This document shows, piece by piece, positions 21,857 through 32,490 of a stretch of 32,578 bases of DNA (positions are counted from its first letter, which is position 1; each line of letters opens with the position of its first letter). The notes beneath the pieces were generated by a model. The model was not told the DNA's origin. It saw only the letters and a list, made by a program, of their open reading frames with translations, and searched no databases. The stretch lies in NCBI GenBank assembly GCA_020859945.1, contig JAJBVG010000041.1, positions 1 through 32,578 of the forward strand, in the 5' to 3' direction. The DNA is from Clostridiales bacterium. Its GTDB lineage: Bacteria; Bacillota; Clostridia; Oscillospirales; Oscillospiraceae. A program made the position numbers and the translations under genes.

Positions 21857-24334
21857 TTAGAACTGATCCGCCGCCCGGGAGATTGCCAGATTCGGCACCG
21901 CCCACAGCAGCAGGAATACCAGCATGGTCAGCGGCGTCAGCGACGCAAAGGCTAACGACCAGGTCAGGTAGAAAGCCAGCACCACGCCCACCAACGAGGC
22001 CAGCACAGCGATCCAGGCGTTCAGCCGGACCACGGCGCACAGCCGCCGTCCGCCCAGCACTGCATCAGAGTAGGAACCCATGCCCTCCCGGGTCAGCAAC
22101 GCCCCCAGCACCGGATTATGCGGCTTGCCCTGCTCGGACAGCTCCCACCGCCGCTCGATGGGCGGATACTCCATTTGGCTCACTGGTAGGGCGTAGAGGG
22201 TTTGCAGCATACTGGGGATCACGTTGAAGTCGCGGGTGACCAGCACCGGGCGCACCCCACCCTTGACCAGGGCGTGAATCGCGGCCTTGGAGTAGTGGGA
22301 CATATCGTATTTCAGGCTGAAAAAGCCCGCCAGCTTTTTGTTGATGACACAGTAGACTGTCCGGCGCAGCTTCATGCCGTTTTCCAGTTTGATATTCATG
22401 ACGTTCAGGAAGCCGAAGGTGCCGATGAGCACCTGCTCCCCTCGGATGTCCGCCGTCAGTCCCCCGGCCTCGTAGCACTCCAGGTTGTCCACCCGGCGGT
22501 AAAATCCGCCCTGGCGACGCAGCTCAGCATCGAACAGGTGGTAGAGACCACTTCCCGCGCTGCGCAGCATGGAGGCTGTGCAGCCGGTGAGCTTCTCCAG
22601 AGAGACGCCCTCGCTGTGCTTGATGGACTTCATAATGACGCTGCCCTCCGGGAACAGGTCCTCATCCTTGACCAGGATGTTGGCCTTGCCCCGCATGGAA
22701 ACCGCACCGTCCCAGCCCGCCAGCACTGCCCCGGAGCGGTCCAGCCGCCGGGTCAGGCGGAGGTAAGGCTGACCGAAAGCCAGCAGTCCGCTGATGGGAG
22801 CCGCTGCCACGAAGATGGTGGACAGACACCAGGGCAGCAGGGTCGGTCTGCCGCAACCCACCGAGGACACCATCGCGCAGACGATGGCGGCCACGATCAG
22901 CACAGGGGTCCAGGTGCGGTAAATGCGCTGCGCGCCGTCCATGCCCTGAATCTGGCTGCCAAAGCCTTCAGCGGTGCCTTCCTCCCGGTTGAAGGCGCTG
23001 ATGCCGTCCCACTGGTCCTCGTCCAGCGTCACCCGGTAGGGCTGGGATGAGTTGGAGGCCGTCCGGCAGGAGAGATAGAGGGCCTTTTTGCGGTCATATG
23101 CGCCCCAAGCCGCTCCAAAGAGGCTGAGCAGCGCCAGCGCCGCGAAGGGCAGCGGCCCTTCCCGTCCCACCAGCGCGGACCACAGACCGTCCAACAGGGT
23201 GGTCAGCACGGCCAGCGCTGTGATGGTATGCAGGCCAGGTCTGCCCCGCCAGGGGGCGGTCAGGCCCATCCAGAGGATATCCAGCTCGATGGCTGCGCCC
23301 AAGGCCAGCCCCCAGGTCAGCACGCCAGACATGACCTGATGGTCCAGCAGCGCGGCGGGCAGTGGCAGCCCGCACCCCTCCGCGATGGAGAGGTAAAGCA
23401 GCACCAAAATCAGCGCGAAGGTGTAATAGAGCCGCTGGCGCATAAAACGCAGACCCAGTCGATAGCGGCTGGCCAGTTCCTCAGCGGAGAGATCCGGGGC
23501 CTTGGGCGGCTCCTTTCGTGGGCGGCGCTCCCGCCATGAGCGTTTTTTCTCCGGCGGCGTCTCCTCCGTGTCGGTGCCGGGAACGCTGTTGCTGTCGTCC
23601 CCTGGCTTCTCGGCCTCAGCAAACATATTGTCGGCAAAGTCATTGGCCTTGTCCTGGATGCGGCCCAGACCATCCCGGAAGAGCTTGCCCTTGGGGGTGG
23701 GCATCTCCACCACATTTTCTGCGGCCTCTTTCGCGGATTCCGCCTCCGCTCTGGCCTCTTCCACGGTGGCGGTCATGGCAGCAGCGGCCTGGGCCATATC
23801 CTCTGCGGCATCCTGTTGGCGCGTTTGTTTTTTTGCAGACTTGTGCCGGGCGTCCAGGAAGAATTGCAGCAGCCCGCCGGAGGAGTCCTCCTCCTCGTCC
23901 GATTCTTCTTCGTCCGGTTCTGCATCCAGGCCAATGGCCTCTCCAACTTGCTGACCGATAAAGGCGGCGGTGTCGCTCAGGTCCGTTTCCTCTGTTGGCT
24001 CCTCCAGCGGGGCGGACGGTTCCGTTTCTTCCGGGGGAAGGCTCTCCGGCTCCGGCGGTGTTTCCTCCTCCGCAGCGTCAGGTTGAGCGTCAGATTCCGG
24101 TTCTGAGGGTTCTACCTCCAAGGCAGGCGTTTCCACCTCAGGCGGCGTGTTCGTCTCCGCGTCAGCTACTTCCGGCTCCGGTTCCACTGCCTGGGGAGTA
24201 GTCTCTTCTTCGCCGTACTCTCTCAAAATGTCGTCCAGGGAATAAACCGTTTCCTCGGGAACCGCGCCGCTGTGCATCAGCTCGTCGGTCCCCTCCAGTT
24301 CATCCACCGGGTTCCAGTTGCGTTTTGTTTCCAT
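21857..24334 (-). CDS. Degenerate P1B-type ATPase-like membrane protein with acidic N-terminus, 825 aa
   Basis: Not a recognised named family. Residues 1-280 are hydrophilic and low-complexity (Glu/Pro/Ala-rich, then Lys/Arg-rich near 263-280), with one ordered-looking peptide YSLDDILREYG (31-41). The rest has eight hydrophobic helices grouped 4 + 2 + 2 (about 303-412, 474-520, 770-815) with a cytosolic block at 521-769, the topology of a P1B metal ATPase. The helix-4 exit (PISGLLAFGQPYLRLTRRLD) and VLVTRDFNV (697-705, where TGDN is expected) align with P-type ATPases. However, the DKTGT phosphorylation loop reads KDEDLFPEG (556-564), the region after helix 2 is only about 60 aa with no TGE, and no GDGxND is present. 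It should not pump. rlmB is 16 bases upstream in the same operon. Confidence 0.75.
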   Translation of the reverse strand: METKRNWNPVDELEGTDELMHSGAVPEETVYSLDDILREYGEEETTPQAVEPEPEVADAETNTPPEVETPALEVEPSEPESDAQPDAAEEETPPEPESLPPEETEPSAPLEEPTEETDLSDTAAFIGQQVGEAIGLDAEPDEEESDEEEDSSGGLLQFFLDARHKSAKKQTRQQDAAEDMAQAAAAMTATVEEARAEAESAKEAAENVVEMPTPKGKLFRDGLGRIQDKANDFADNMFAEAEKPGDDSNSVPGTDTEETPPEKKRSWRERRPRKEPPKAPDLSAEELASRYRLGLRFMRQRLYYTFALILVLLYLSIAEGCGLPLPAALLDHQVMSGVLTWGLALGAAIELDILWMGLTAPWRGRPGLHTITALAVLTTLLDGLWSALVGREGPLPFAALALLSLFGAAWGAYDRKKALYLSCRTASNSSQPYRVTLDEDQWDGISAFNREEGTAEGFGSQIQGMDGAQRIYRTWTPVLIVAAIVCAMVSSVGCGRPTLLPWCLSTIFVAAAPISGLLAFGQPYLRLTRRLDRSGAVLAGWDGAVSMRGKANILVKDEDLFPEGSVIMKSIKHSEGVSLEKLTGCTASMLRSAGSGLYHLFDAELRRQGGFYRRVDNLECYEAGGLTADIRGEQVLIGTFGFLNVMNIKLENGMKLRRTVYCVINKKLAGFFSLKYDMSHYSKAAIHALVKGGVRPVLVTRDFNVIPSMLQTLYALPVSQMEYPPIERRWELSEQGKPHNPVLGALLTREGMGSYSDAVLGGRRLCAVVRLNAWIAVLASLVGVVLAFYLTWSLAFASLTPLTMLVFLLLWAVPNLAISRAADQF

Positions 24335-24350
24335 TGCTGTTCCTCCCTGC

Positions 24351-25160
24351 TTATCCCAACCGCTGGCGGACCGCCTCGTACAGCAAAATCGCGGCAGCGG
24401 CGGATGCGTTCAGGGAATTGATTTGCCCTTTCATAGGGATTCGCACGGTGAAGTCGCAATTTTCTGCCACCAAGCGGCTCATGCCGCTGCCCTCGCTGCC
24501 GATGACGATGGCAGCGGGGCCTTTCAGGTCGGCCTGGTAAAGGGAGATGTCTCCCCCGGCGGCGGTCCCAAAGACCCAAACCCCCTGTTTTTTCAGGTCC
24601 TTCAGGGTGGAGGTCAGGTTAGGCACCCTTGCCACCGGCACATAGGAGACGGCCCCGGCGCTGGTCTTGGCCACCACCGCGGTAAGGCCGGCGCTGCGGC
24701 GCTTGGGAATGATGACCCCGTGGGCTCCGGCGCACTCGGCGGTGCGGATGACCGCCCCCAGGTTGTGGGGGTCGGACAGCTCGTCGCAGACCACAATCAG
24801 CGGTGTTTCCCCTTTTTCGGCGGCGGCGGCCAGAATGTCCTCCACCGTGGCGTACTCCCGCACGGCGGAGACAGCGATGACCCCCTGGTGGGCGTGGGTG
24901 TGGGACATGTAGTCCAGCTTCCGCCGGTCCACATCCACCACCACCGCTCCGGCTTCCCTGGCTTTGGCGGCGATGTGGCCCAGGGCGGCGTCTGTCTCTC
25001 CCTTGGCGATGTAAATCTTGTCGATGGCGGCCCCGGCGCGCAGGGCCTCGATGACTGCGTTGCGCCCCTCAATCAGGCCGTCTGCCTCTGCCTCCCGGTT
25101 TTCCCGGCGGCGGCTGGCGTCCCCCCGGGGCGGGCGCTGTTTTTTCTGTTGTTCACTCAT
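24351..25160 (-). CDS. rlmB: TrmH/SpoU family 23S rRNA 2'-O-methyltransferase (RlmB-like), 269 aa
   Basis: SAM-dependent SPOUT methyltransferase that 2'-O-methylates a guanosine in 23S rRNA (G2251 in E. coli). Seen: a basic N-terminal tail, the substrate-binding domain starting LIEGRNAVIEALRAG, then SpoU motifs NLGAVIRTAECAG, IVIGSEGSGMS and IPMKGQINSLNASAAAAIL forming the trefoil knot. I chose ATG 25160 (MSEQQKKQRPPRG); upstream extension to 25253 would include promoter and leader. In many Clostridia rlmB follows cysS and mrnC; here it heads a two-gene unit with the P-ATPase-like gene. Confidence 0.92.
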   Translation of the reverse strand: MSEQQKKQRPPRGDASRRRENREAEADGLIEGRNAVIEALRAGAAIDKIYIAKGETDAALGHIAAKAREAGAVVVDVDRRKLDYMSHTHAHQGVIAVSAVREYATVEDILAAAAEKGETPLIVVCDELSDPHNLGAVIRTAECAGAHGVIIPKRRSAGLTAVVAKTSAGAVSYVPVARVPNLTSTLKDLKKQGVWVFGTAAGGDISLYQADLKGPAAIVIGSEGSGMSRLVAENCDFTVRIPMKGQINSLNASAAAAILLYEAVRQRLG

Positions 25161-25230
25161 AAAAAACGTTCTCCAACGATTCTTCTGATTCTGAATGGGG
25201 CCTGTGGCCCCACAGCTATACACGAACAAT

Positions 25231-25239
25231 AGTATAGCA
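25231..25239 (-). promoter_or_regulatory. Extended -10 of the rlmB promoter
   Basis: Minus strand TGCTATACT (25239-25231), an extended -10 with no clear -35. The following leader has a CTGTGG/CCACAG inverted repeat (25202-25215). Confidence 0.45.
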
Positions 25240-25333
25240 CAGTTTCCCGCCATAAAAAAGACAAATTTGAAAATATTTGCGCCGACCGGTCTGCCGCTTT
25301 CGTACTATTCACAAATTGTTTATCGGGTTTTCC

Positions 25334-25362
25334 TTGTAATTGGGGGATGATTGTGATATATT
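25334..25362 (+). promoter_or_regulatory. Promoter of ftsH
   Basis: -35 TTGTAA (25334-25339), 17-base spacer, -10 TATATT (25357-25362), about 65 bases before the TTG start of ftsH. Confidence 0.7.
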
Positions 25363-25431
25363 ACTAGGACAGTAGCGACAACAACGGATTTCGGCAGCTT
25401 TTGCCTGTCCCGTTAGGAAGAAGGTTTCCGT

Positions 25432-27534
<2,103 letters not shown>

Positions 27535-27566
27535 GCATTCACCGTCAACAACTATAAAATAACTAT

Positions 27567-27601
27567 AAAACCGGTTGGTCATTCGTTGACCAGCCGGTTT
27601 T
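27567..27601 (+). terminator. Terminator of ftsH
   Basis: Stem AAAACCGGTTGGTCA / TGACCAGCCGGTTTT (27567-27581 with 27587-27601, one U-G pair), TTCGT loop, 32 bases after the stop; usable in both directions. Confidence 0.88.
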
Positions 27602-27674
27602 CCTGTCGGGGATACCATTTCACGTCGAAAGCGGGCAGCTTTGCAAAATCCTTTCTTCCCTTTTCGTCGGGGCG

Positions 27675-27683
27675 TGGTATAAT
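27675..27683 (+). promoter_or_regulatory. Extended -10 promoter of the inositol-phosphatase-family gene
   Basis: TGGTATAAT with TATAAT at 27678-27683; no convincing -35. About 40 bases before the gene's ATG. Confidence 0.6.
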
Positions 27684-27724
27684 AAGGCTGTCTAACATAA
27701 TTTTACCGATTCGGAGGAATTGTT

Positions 27725-28504
27725 ATGGGAGTATCATTTGAGGTTGAGGAGCTGCTCCGTCTGTTGCGACAGTGCAAACCCATCGTTATGGACCGTCGGG
27801 CGGCCCATCAGGTGACGGAAAAGGGCCTGTCCGACTATGTGACAGAGGTGGATTTCCACGTTCAGGCGTTTTTGGGGCAGGAGCTGCACCAGCGCTGGCC
27901 GGAGGTACAACTGCTGGCCGAGGAACAGCCCCCGGAGGCACTGGACTTCACCCGGCCCTGCTGGATTTTGGACCCCATCGACGGGACGGCCAACCTGATT
28001 CACGATTATCAGGAAAGCTCTATTTCCCTGGCCCTGTGGGATGGGGAGGCGCTGGCCTTTGGCGCAGTCTACAACCCCTTCACTGACGAGCTGTTTCACG
28101 CCGCCAGAGGGCAAGGCGCTTACCTGAACGGGAATCCCATCCACGTCAGCAGCCGCCCCGACCTGATTCACAGCTTGATGATCGTGGGCACCTGCCCCTA
28201 CCACAAGGAGCGCGCTGAGGAAACCTGCGGAATGATCCGCCGGATGTTTGAGCGCAGCGAGGACATTCGCCGGGGCGGTTCCGCCGCGCTGGAGATTTGC
28301 AAGGTGGCCTGTGGCCGGGCCGACGGCTTTGTGGAGCTGGGGCTGAAGCCCTGGGACTACGCCGGTGGCACCGCCATTCTGCTGGAGGCAGGAGGCACCG
28401 CCACTGACTTGGAGGGGTCTCCCCTGCCCATGTACCTGCCCTCGGTTTGTGTGGTGTCCAACGGCATTATCCACACCGAGGTGCTGGAGGCCGCCAGAGG
28501 CTGA
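27725..28504 (+). CDS. Inositol monophosphatase family protein, 259 aa
   Basis: Mg2+-dependent sugar/nucleotide phosphatase fold. Seen: SDYVTEVD (36-43), metal ligands E66/E67 in LLAEEQ, the signature ILDPIDGTANLIHDY (81-95), RRGGSAALEICKVACGRADG, and WDYAGGTAILLEAGG with D211. The family includes inositol monophosphatases, CysQ-type 3'-phosphoadenosine phosphatases and fructose bisphosphatases; motif content fits an IMPase/SuhB-like enzyme but does not fix the substrate. GGAGG lies 8 bases before the ATG. Its terminator is shared with the converging malic enzyme gene. Confidence 0.9.
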   Translation: MGVSFEVEELLRLLRQCKPIVMDRRAAHQVTEKGLSDYVTEVDFHVQAFLGQELHQRWPEVQLLAEEQPPEALDFTRPCWILDPIDGTANLIHDYQESSISLALWDGEALAFGAVYNPFTDELFHAARGQGAYLNGNPIHVSSRPDLIHSLMIVGTCPYHKERAEETCGMIRRMFERSEDIRRGGSAALEICKVACGRADGFVELGLKPWDYAGGTAILLEAGGTATDLEGSPLPMYLPSVCVVSNGIIHTEVLEAARG

Positions 28505-28507
28505 GGG

Positions 28508-28535
28508 GCAATGTGCAATTTGCAATGAGCAATGG
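28508..28535. repeat. Four tandem 7-bp GCAATNN repeats
   Basis: Units GCAATGT, GCAATTT, GCAATGA and GCAATGG follow each other directly, starting 4 bases after the inositol-phosphatase stop. Function unknown. Confidence 0.6.
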
Positions 28536-28584
28536 ACGGGTTTGCAGCCGTGTCCGCTGTGGGAATGGCATTGGAAACTGACCA

Positions 28585-28626
28585 AAAAGGCCCGGTACAG
28601 GTTTGAACGCCTGTATCGGGCCTTTT
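28585..28626. terminator. Bidirectional terminator between converging genes
   Basis: 17-bp stem (28585-28601 with 28610-28626, one wobble) starting AAAAGGCCCGG and ending CGGGCCTTTT, with T-tracts on both strands. It serves the inositol-phosphatase gene (+) and the malic enzyme gene (-). Confidence 0.9.
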
Positions 28627-28673
28627 ATAAGATTTATGATAGGGAAAGAGAACCGTTCCTCTCCCCTGCTGCT

Positions 28674-29846
28674 TTATAGCCGGGCTACGCCGGATTCCCG
28701 CGCCGCCTTTGCTACGGCAGCGGCCACGGCAGGACGCACCGCCTCGTCGAAGGCGTAGGGCAGGATATAGTCTGGGCTGAGCTTGTCCTCCGGCACCAGA
28801 GAGGCCAGCGCTTCGGCAGCGGCGATTTTCATGGCGTCGTTGATGTCGGAGGCCCGCACATCGAAAGTCCCCCGGAAGATGCCGGGGAAAGCCAGCACGT
28901 TGTTGATTTGGTTGGGGAAGTCGCTGCGGCCTGTGCCCACTACAGCGGCTCCGGCGGCCTTCGCCAGGTCTGGCATGATCTCCGGGGTAGGGTTCGCCAT
29001 CGGGAAAAGAATTGCGCCGGGGTTCATGGAGCGCACCATCTCCTCTGTCACCATGCCAGGAGCGGAAACGCCGATGAACACGTCCGCGCCCTTGAGCATT
29101 TCGCCCAAGCTGCCGCTGCGCTTCTCCATGTTGGTCACGGCGGCGATCTCCTCCTTGGCGGCGTTCAGCCCCTCCCGGCCCTGGTAAATGGCGCCCCGCC
29201 GGTCGCACATGATGACATCCTTCAACCCACGGGCCAGGAGCAGCTTTATGATGGCGATGCCCGCAGCGCCGGCGCCGCAGGTGACCACTCGCACGTCCTC
29301 CATGCGCTTGCCCACCAGCTTCAGTGCGTTGGTCAGCGCCGCCAGGCAGACCACGGCGGTGCCGTGCTGGTCGTCGTGGAAGATGGGGATGGAACACCGC
29401 TCCTTTAGCTTCCGCTCGATTTCAAAGCACCGGGGGGCGGCGATGTCCTCCAAGTTCACCCCGCCGAAGCTGCCCTCCAGCAGGGCTACGGTGTTGACGA
29501 TGGTATCCACGTCGTGGGTGGCCACGCACAGTGGCACCGCGTCCACCCCGCCGAAAGACTTGAAGAGGACGCACTTCCCCTCCATCACCGGCATGGCGGC
29601 CTCTGGGCCGATGTCGCCTAAGCCCAGCACGGCGGTGCCGTCTGTGACCACCGCCACCGTGTTCCAGCGGCCGGTCAGTTCATAGCTCTTGGCCGGGTCC
29701 TTCTGGATCTCCAGACAGGGCTGGGCCACACCGGGGGTATAGGCCAGGGAGAGATCGTCGCTGGTAGCCACGGGCATTTTGGGCACCGTCTCCAGCTTAC
29801 CTTTCCACTGGTAATGTCGTTTCAGGGATTCCTCCGCGTAATTCAT
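28674..29846 (-). CDS. NAD(P)-dependent malic enzyme, 390 aa
   Basis: Oxidative decarboxylation of malate to pyruvate and CO2 with NAD(P)+ reduction, feeding pyruvate or reducing power. Seen: DLSLAYTPGVAQPC with catalytic Tyr36, Lys91 in EGKCVLFKSFGGVDA, metal ligands E133-D134 and D159 (FHDDQHGTA), and dinucleotide loop GAGAAG (191-196). The 390-aa length is that of the short bacterial enzymes. I chose ATG 29846 (MNYAEESLKRHYQWKG), 9 bases after GGAG; ATG 29861 in the same frame is possible and adds five residues. Cofactor preference cannot be read safely. A MITE-like element lies between it and typA. Confidence 0.93.
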   Translation of the reverse strand: MNYAEESLKRHYQWKGKLETVPKMPVATSDDLSLAYTPGVAQPCLEIQKDPAKSYELTGRWNTVAVVTDGTAVLGLGDIGPEAAMPVMEGKCVLFKSFGGVDAVPLCVATHDVDTIVNTVALLEGSFGGVNLEDIAAPRCFEIERKLKERCSIPIFHDDQHGTAVVCLAALTNALKLVGKRMEDVRVVTCGAGAAGIAIIKLLLARGLKDVIMCDRRGAIYQGREGLNAAKEEIAAVTNMEKRSGSLGEMLKGADVFIGVSAPGMVTEEMVRSMNPGAILFPMANPTPEIMPDLAKAAGAAVVGTGRSDFPNQINNVLAFPGIFRGTFDVRASDINDAMKIAAAEALASLVPEDKLSPDYILPYAFDEAVRPAVAAAVAKAARESGVARL

Positions 29847-29875
29847 CCTGTTCCGCTCCATTCTCTCTCATTTTT

Positions 29876-30043
29876 ATAAGGAACCTCTGATTAAATACCT
29901 TCTGGCATCTGAGTGGCATCTTTTATGCAGCTCTTCGTTACAAAATCTTGAAATACACAAAGCATTCCTGCGATTTTACGCCTCGATTTGCGCAAAATCT
30001 ACGCGCTCAGCTATCCAGTGCCATTAAATCAGAGCTTCCATAA
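29876..30043. mobile_element. MITE-like element, 160 bp with ATAA target duplication
   Basis: Near-matching terminal inverted repeats GGAACCTCTGATTAAAT (29880-29896) and, inverted, GGAAGCTCTGATTTAAT (30039-30023) bound a 160-bp non-coding segment. A 4-bp direct repeat ATAA lies immediately outside both ends (29876-29879 and 30040-30043), as expected for a target-site duplication. No transposase is encoded, so it would be moved in trans. Confidence 0.65.
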
Positions 30044-30077
30044 CTACACCGCACACATTTGTGTGGTGCTATTTTAC

Positions 30078-31910
30078 TTATCGGTTCTTTTTGCCGTGAA
30101 TGTTCTTCATCCGCAGGTCGTTGGAGAGGATGCGCTTGCGCAGCCGAAGGTGGTTGGGTGTGACCTCCAGCAGCTCGTCGTCGGCCAGGAACTCCAGGCA
30201 CTGCTCCAGGCTCATCTGCTTGGGGGGGATCAGCCGCAGGGCATCATCCGAGCCGGAGGCACGGGTGTTGGTCAGCTGCTTCTTCTTACAGACGTTGACG
30301 GTGATGTCCTCGTTCTTGGGATTCACGCCGATGATCATGCCCTCGTACACGTCCACGCCCGCGCCGATGAACAGGCTGCCCCGCTGCTGGGCGTTGAACA
30401 GGCCGTAGGTGATGGAGGTGCCAGTCTCATAGGAGATGAGGGAGCCGGTGTTCCGCCGCTCCAGGTCGCCCTGATAAGGGGCGTAAGAGTCGAACACGGA
30501 GGCCATGATGCCCTCGCCCTTGGTAGCAGTCAAGAACTCGTTCCGATACCCAAATAGGCCGCGGGAGGGCACCAGGAAGTTCAGCTTCATCCGTTCTCCC
30601 ACCGGGGTCATGTCCAGCATCTCGCCCTTGCGCATGCCCAGCTGCTCAATGACAGAACCTACGTAGTCGGCGGGCACGTCCACCACCAGCCGCTCCATCG
30701 GCTCGCACTTTTTCCCGTCGATGGTGCGGAACAGCACACGAGGGGGTGACACCTGGAACTCGTATCCCTCACGGCGCATGGTTTCGATGAGGATGGCCAG
30801 GTGCATCTCGCCACGGCCCGCCACGTTGAAGGAATCGGTGGCATCCTCCACGTCGGAAACGCGGAGGGAGACATCTTTCAGGGTTTCCCGGTACAGCCGG
30901 TCCCGAATCTGCCGGGAAGTGACGAATTTGCCGTCCCGCCCGGCGTAGGGGGAATCATTGACGGAGAAGGTCATCTCCATGGTGGGGGCGGAAACCTTGA
31001 CGAACTCCAGCGGCTCGATGCAGTCGGGGGTACAAATGGTGTCGCCGATGGTCACGTCGCCAATGCCAGAGAGGGCGATGATGTTGCCCGCCTCCGCCTT
31101 GGCGCAGGGGACACGGGACAGGCCGTTAAACTCAAACAGGGCGCTGGCCTTGAACTTTTTGGAGACCGTGTCGGGGTCATGAAAGTTGCAGACCTGAATC
31201 TCCTGGTTCTGGTGCAGGGTCCCCCGCTCCACCCGTCCAATGGCGATACGGCCCACGAACTCGTTGTAGTCGATGGAAGAGACCAGCATCTGGAACGGCT
31301 TGTCCAGCTCCACTTCCGGGGCGGGGATATAGTCCAAAATGGTGTCGAACAGAGGCTTTAAATCCTTCCCCGGCACGTCGGGGTCGGTGGAGCAAATGCC
31401 CGCCCGGGCGGAGCAAAACAGGAAAGGAGAGTCCAACTGCTCGTCTGTGGCGTCCAAGTCCATCAGCAGCTCCAGCGTCTCGTCGATGACCTCGTGGATG
31501 CGCTGGTCAGGCCGGTCGATCTTGTTGACTACCACGATGACCCGATGGCCCAGCTCCAGGGCGTGGGAGAGGACAAACCGGGTCTGGGGCATGGGGCCTT
31601 CCGCCGCATCCACCAGCAGAATAACGCCGTTGACCATTTTCAGGATGCGCTCCACCTCGCCGCCGAAATCGGCGTGGCCCGGCGTGTCCACGATGTTGAT
31701 CTTCACGTCGCCGTAGGTGACGGCGGTGTTCTTGGCCAGGATGGTGATTCCTCGCTCCCGCTCCAGGTCGCCGGAGTCCATGACTCGCTCGACCACTTCC
31801 TGGTTTTCCCGGTAGACGCCGCTCTGCTGGAGCATAGCATCCACCAGCGTGGTTTTGCCGTGGTCAACGTGGGCGATAATGGCGATATTTCTCAAATTCG
31901 ACTGCTTCAT
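30078..31910 (-). CDS. typA: Translational GTPase TypA/BipA, 610 aa
   Basis: Ribosome-binding GTPase of the EF-G family, needed for ribosome assembly or translation under stress and cold. Seen: G1 [10 protein letters not shown] (13-22), switch region [14 protein letters not shown]3 DTPGHADF, G4 NKIDRP, then domains II, III and V with [19 protein letters not shown] and the BipA-specific C-terminal domain ([19 protein letters not shown], then the closing basic tail). Full length. A promoter lies about 100 bases upstream, giving a leader that contains GGGTTTCCCC; GAGGAAAT precedes the ATG. Confidence 0.97.
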   Translation of the reverse strand: MKQSNLRNIAIIAHVDHGKTTLVDAMLQQSGVYRENQEVVERVMDSGDLERERGITILAKNTAVTYGDVKINIVDTPGHADFGGEVERILKMVNGVILLVDAAEGPMPQTRFVLSHALELGHRVIVVVNKIDRPDQRIHEVIDETLELLMDLDATDEQLDSPFLFCSARAGICSTDPDVPGKDLKPLFDTILDYIPAPEVELDKPFQMLVSSIDYNEFVGRIAIGRVERGTLHQNQEIQVCNFHDPDTVSKKFKASALFEFNGLSRVPCAKAEAGNIIALSGIGDVTIGDTICTPDCIEPLEFVKVSAPTMEMTFSVNDSPYAGRDGKFVTSRQIRDRLYRETLKDVSLRVSDVEDATDSFNVAGRGEMHLAILIETMRREGYEFQVSPPRVLFRTIDGKKCEPMERLVVDVPADYVGSVIEQLGMRKGEMLDMTPVGERMKLNFLVPSRGLFGYRNEFLTATKGEGIMASVFDSYAPYQGDLERRNTGSLISYETGTSITYGLFNAQQRGSLFIGAGVDVYEGMIIGVNPKNEDITVNVCKKKQLTNTRASGSDDALRLIPPKQMSLEQCLEFLADDELLEVTPNHLRLRKRILSNDLRMKNIHGKKNR

Positions 31911-32014
31911 TCCGTATTTCCTCGCTTTGCTTGGGGAAACCCTGGCTCACCTGCTCCTAACATCTAAGGCCGTTTCACCGGAATTTCCCTGGTTCTTCGA
32001 TTTTTCCCGTTAGT

Positions 32015-32042
32015 ATTATATACCCTCCTTTTTAAAGTGCAA
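32015..32042 (-). promoter_or_regulatory. Promoter of typA
   Basis: Minus strand: -35 TTGCAC (32042-32037), 16-base spacer, -10 TATAAT (32020-32015). Confidence 0.7.
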
Positions 32043-32059
32043 CCTTTTTCAAAGAGAGA

Positions 32060-32088
32060 TTGACAAAATCAGCGTTTTCGGTTAAACT
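32060..32088 (+). promoter_or_regulatory. Promoter facing the tRNA-Arg region
   Basis: -35 TTGACA (32060-32065), 17-base spacer, -10 TAAACT (32083-32088), divergent from the typA promoter. The nearest plus-strand genes are the tRNA-Arg copies from 32250. Confidence 0.6.
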
Positions 32089-32249
32089 AAAGAGGTTGAC
32101 GGGGAGCGTTTTTGCTGTTTTCCCCATATCCTCCTCCCCCTGGCTAAGCGTCCATTCGTGTAGTTTGGCCGTTTTTGCTGCTCCGCCGAGAGATTCGCCT
32201 TGTAAAGCGGATACTTTTCCGCGGGGACCTCTGCTAATAAACTTCATAC
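32089..32249 (+). other. Gene-free leader between the promoter and the tRNA-Arg copies
   Basis: No credible coding region on either strand. A segment ATTCGCCTTGTAAAGC near 32192 resembles TTCGCCTCGTGAAAAGC near 32305, which suggests that the leader took part in the same duplication as the tRNA copies. With the typA leader and the two promoters this fills the 31911-32249 gap. Confidence 0.45.
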
Positions 32250-32291
32250 GTCTGCGTAGCTCAGTTGGATAGAGCGACCGCCTCCTAAGGT
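32250..32291 (+). pseudogene. Degenerate tRNA-Arg(CCU) copy (5' half)
   Basis: Starts GTCTGCGTAGCTCAGTTGG like the intact gene at 32374 and keeps the D-arm and the anticodon loop CTCCTAA. The 3' side of the anticodon stem and the T-arm and acceptor that would pair with GTCTGCG are absent. The following 80 bases contain only a small GCAGG/CCTGC hairpin. Likely a decayed duplicate 124 bp upstream of the functional tRNA. Confidence 0.7.
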
Positions 32292-32373
32292 TACGTAGCA
32301 ACGTTCGCCTCGTGAAAAGCTCTTTTAGGACAGTAGTTCAAAGCAGGATTCGCCTGCAACAAAAATTTCATAC

Positions 32374-32450
32374 GTCTCCGTAGCTCAGTTGGATAGAGCG
32401 CGAGCCTCCTAAGCCCGAGGCCCCCGGTTCGAGTCCGGGCGGGGACGCCA
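32374..32450 (+). tRNA. tRNA-Arg (anticodon CCT)
   Basis: 77 bases. Acceptor GTCTCCG pairs with CGGGGAC; D-arm GCTC...GAGC; anticodon loop CTCCTAA (CCU, reads AGG); T-arm CCCGGTTCGAGTCCGGG; discriminator G and encoded CCA. The anticodon stem has one A-C mismatch (CGAGC with GCCCG). Confidence 0.93.
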
Positions 32451-32490
32451 GATTAAAACGCCGAAAGTCTTTATTTTGGTTCTATGTCAA

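Noticed and set aside
21857..24334. Functional metal-transporting P-type ATPase
   Set aside because: The phosphorylated Asp loop, TGE and GDGxND are all missing, so pumping activity is not supported.
28505..28679. Short plus-strand frame after the inositol-phosphatase gene
   Set aside because: It translates the heptamer repeats and the bidirectional terminator.
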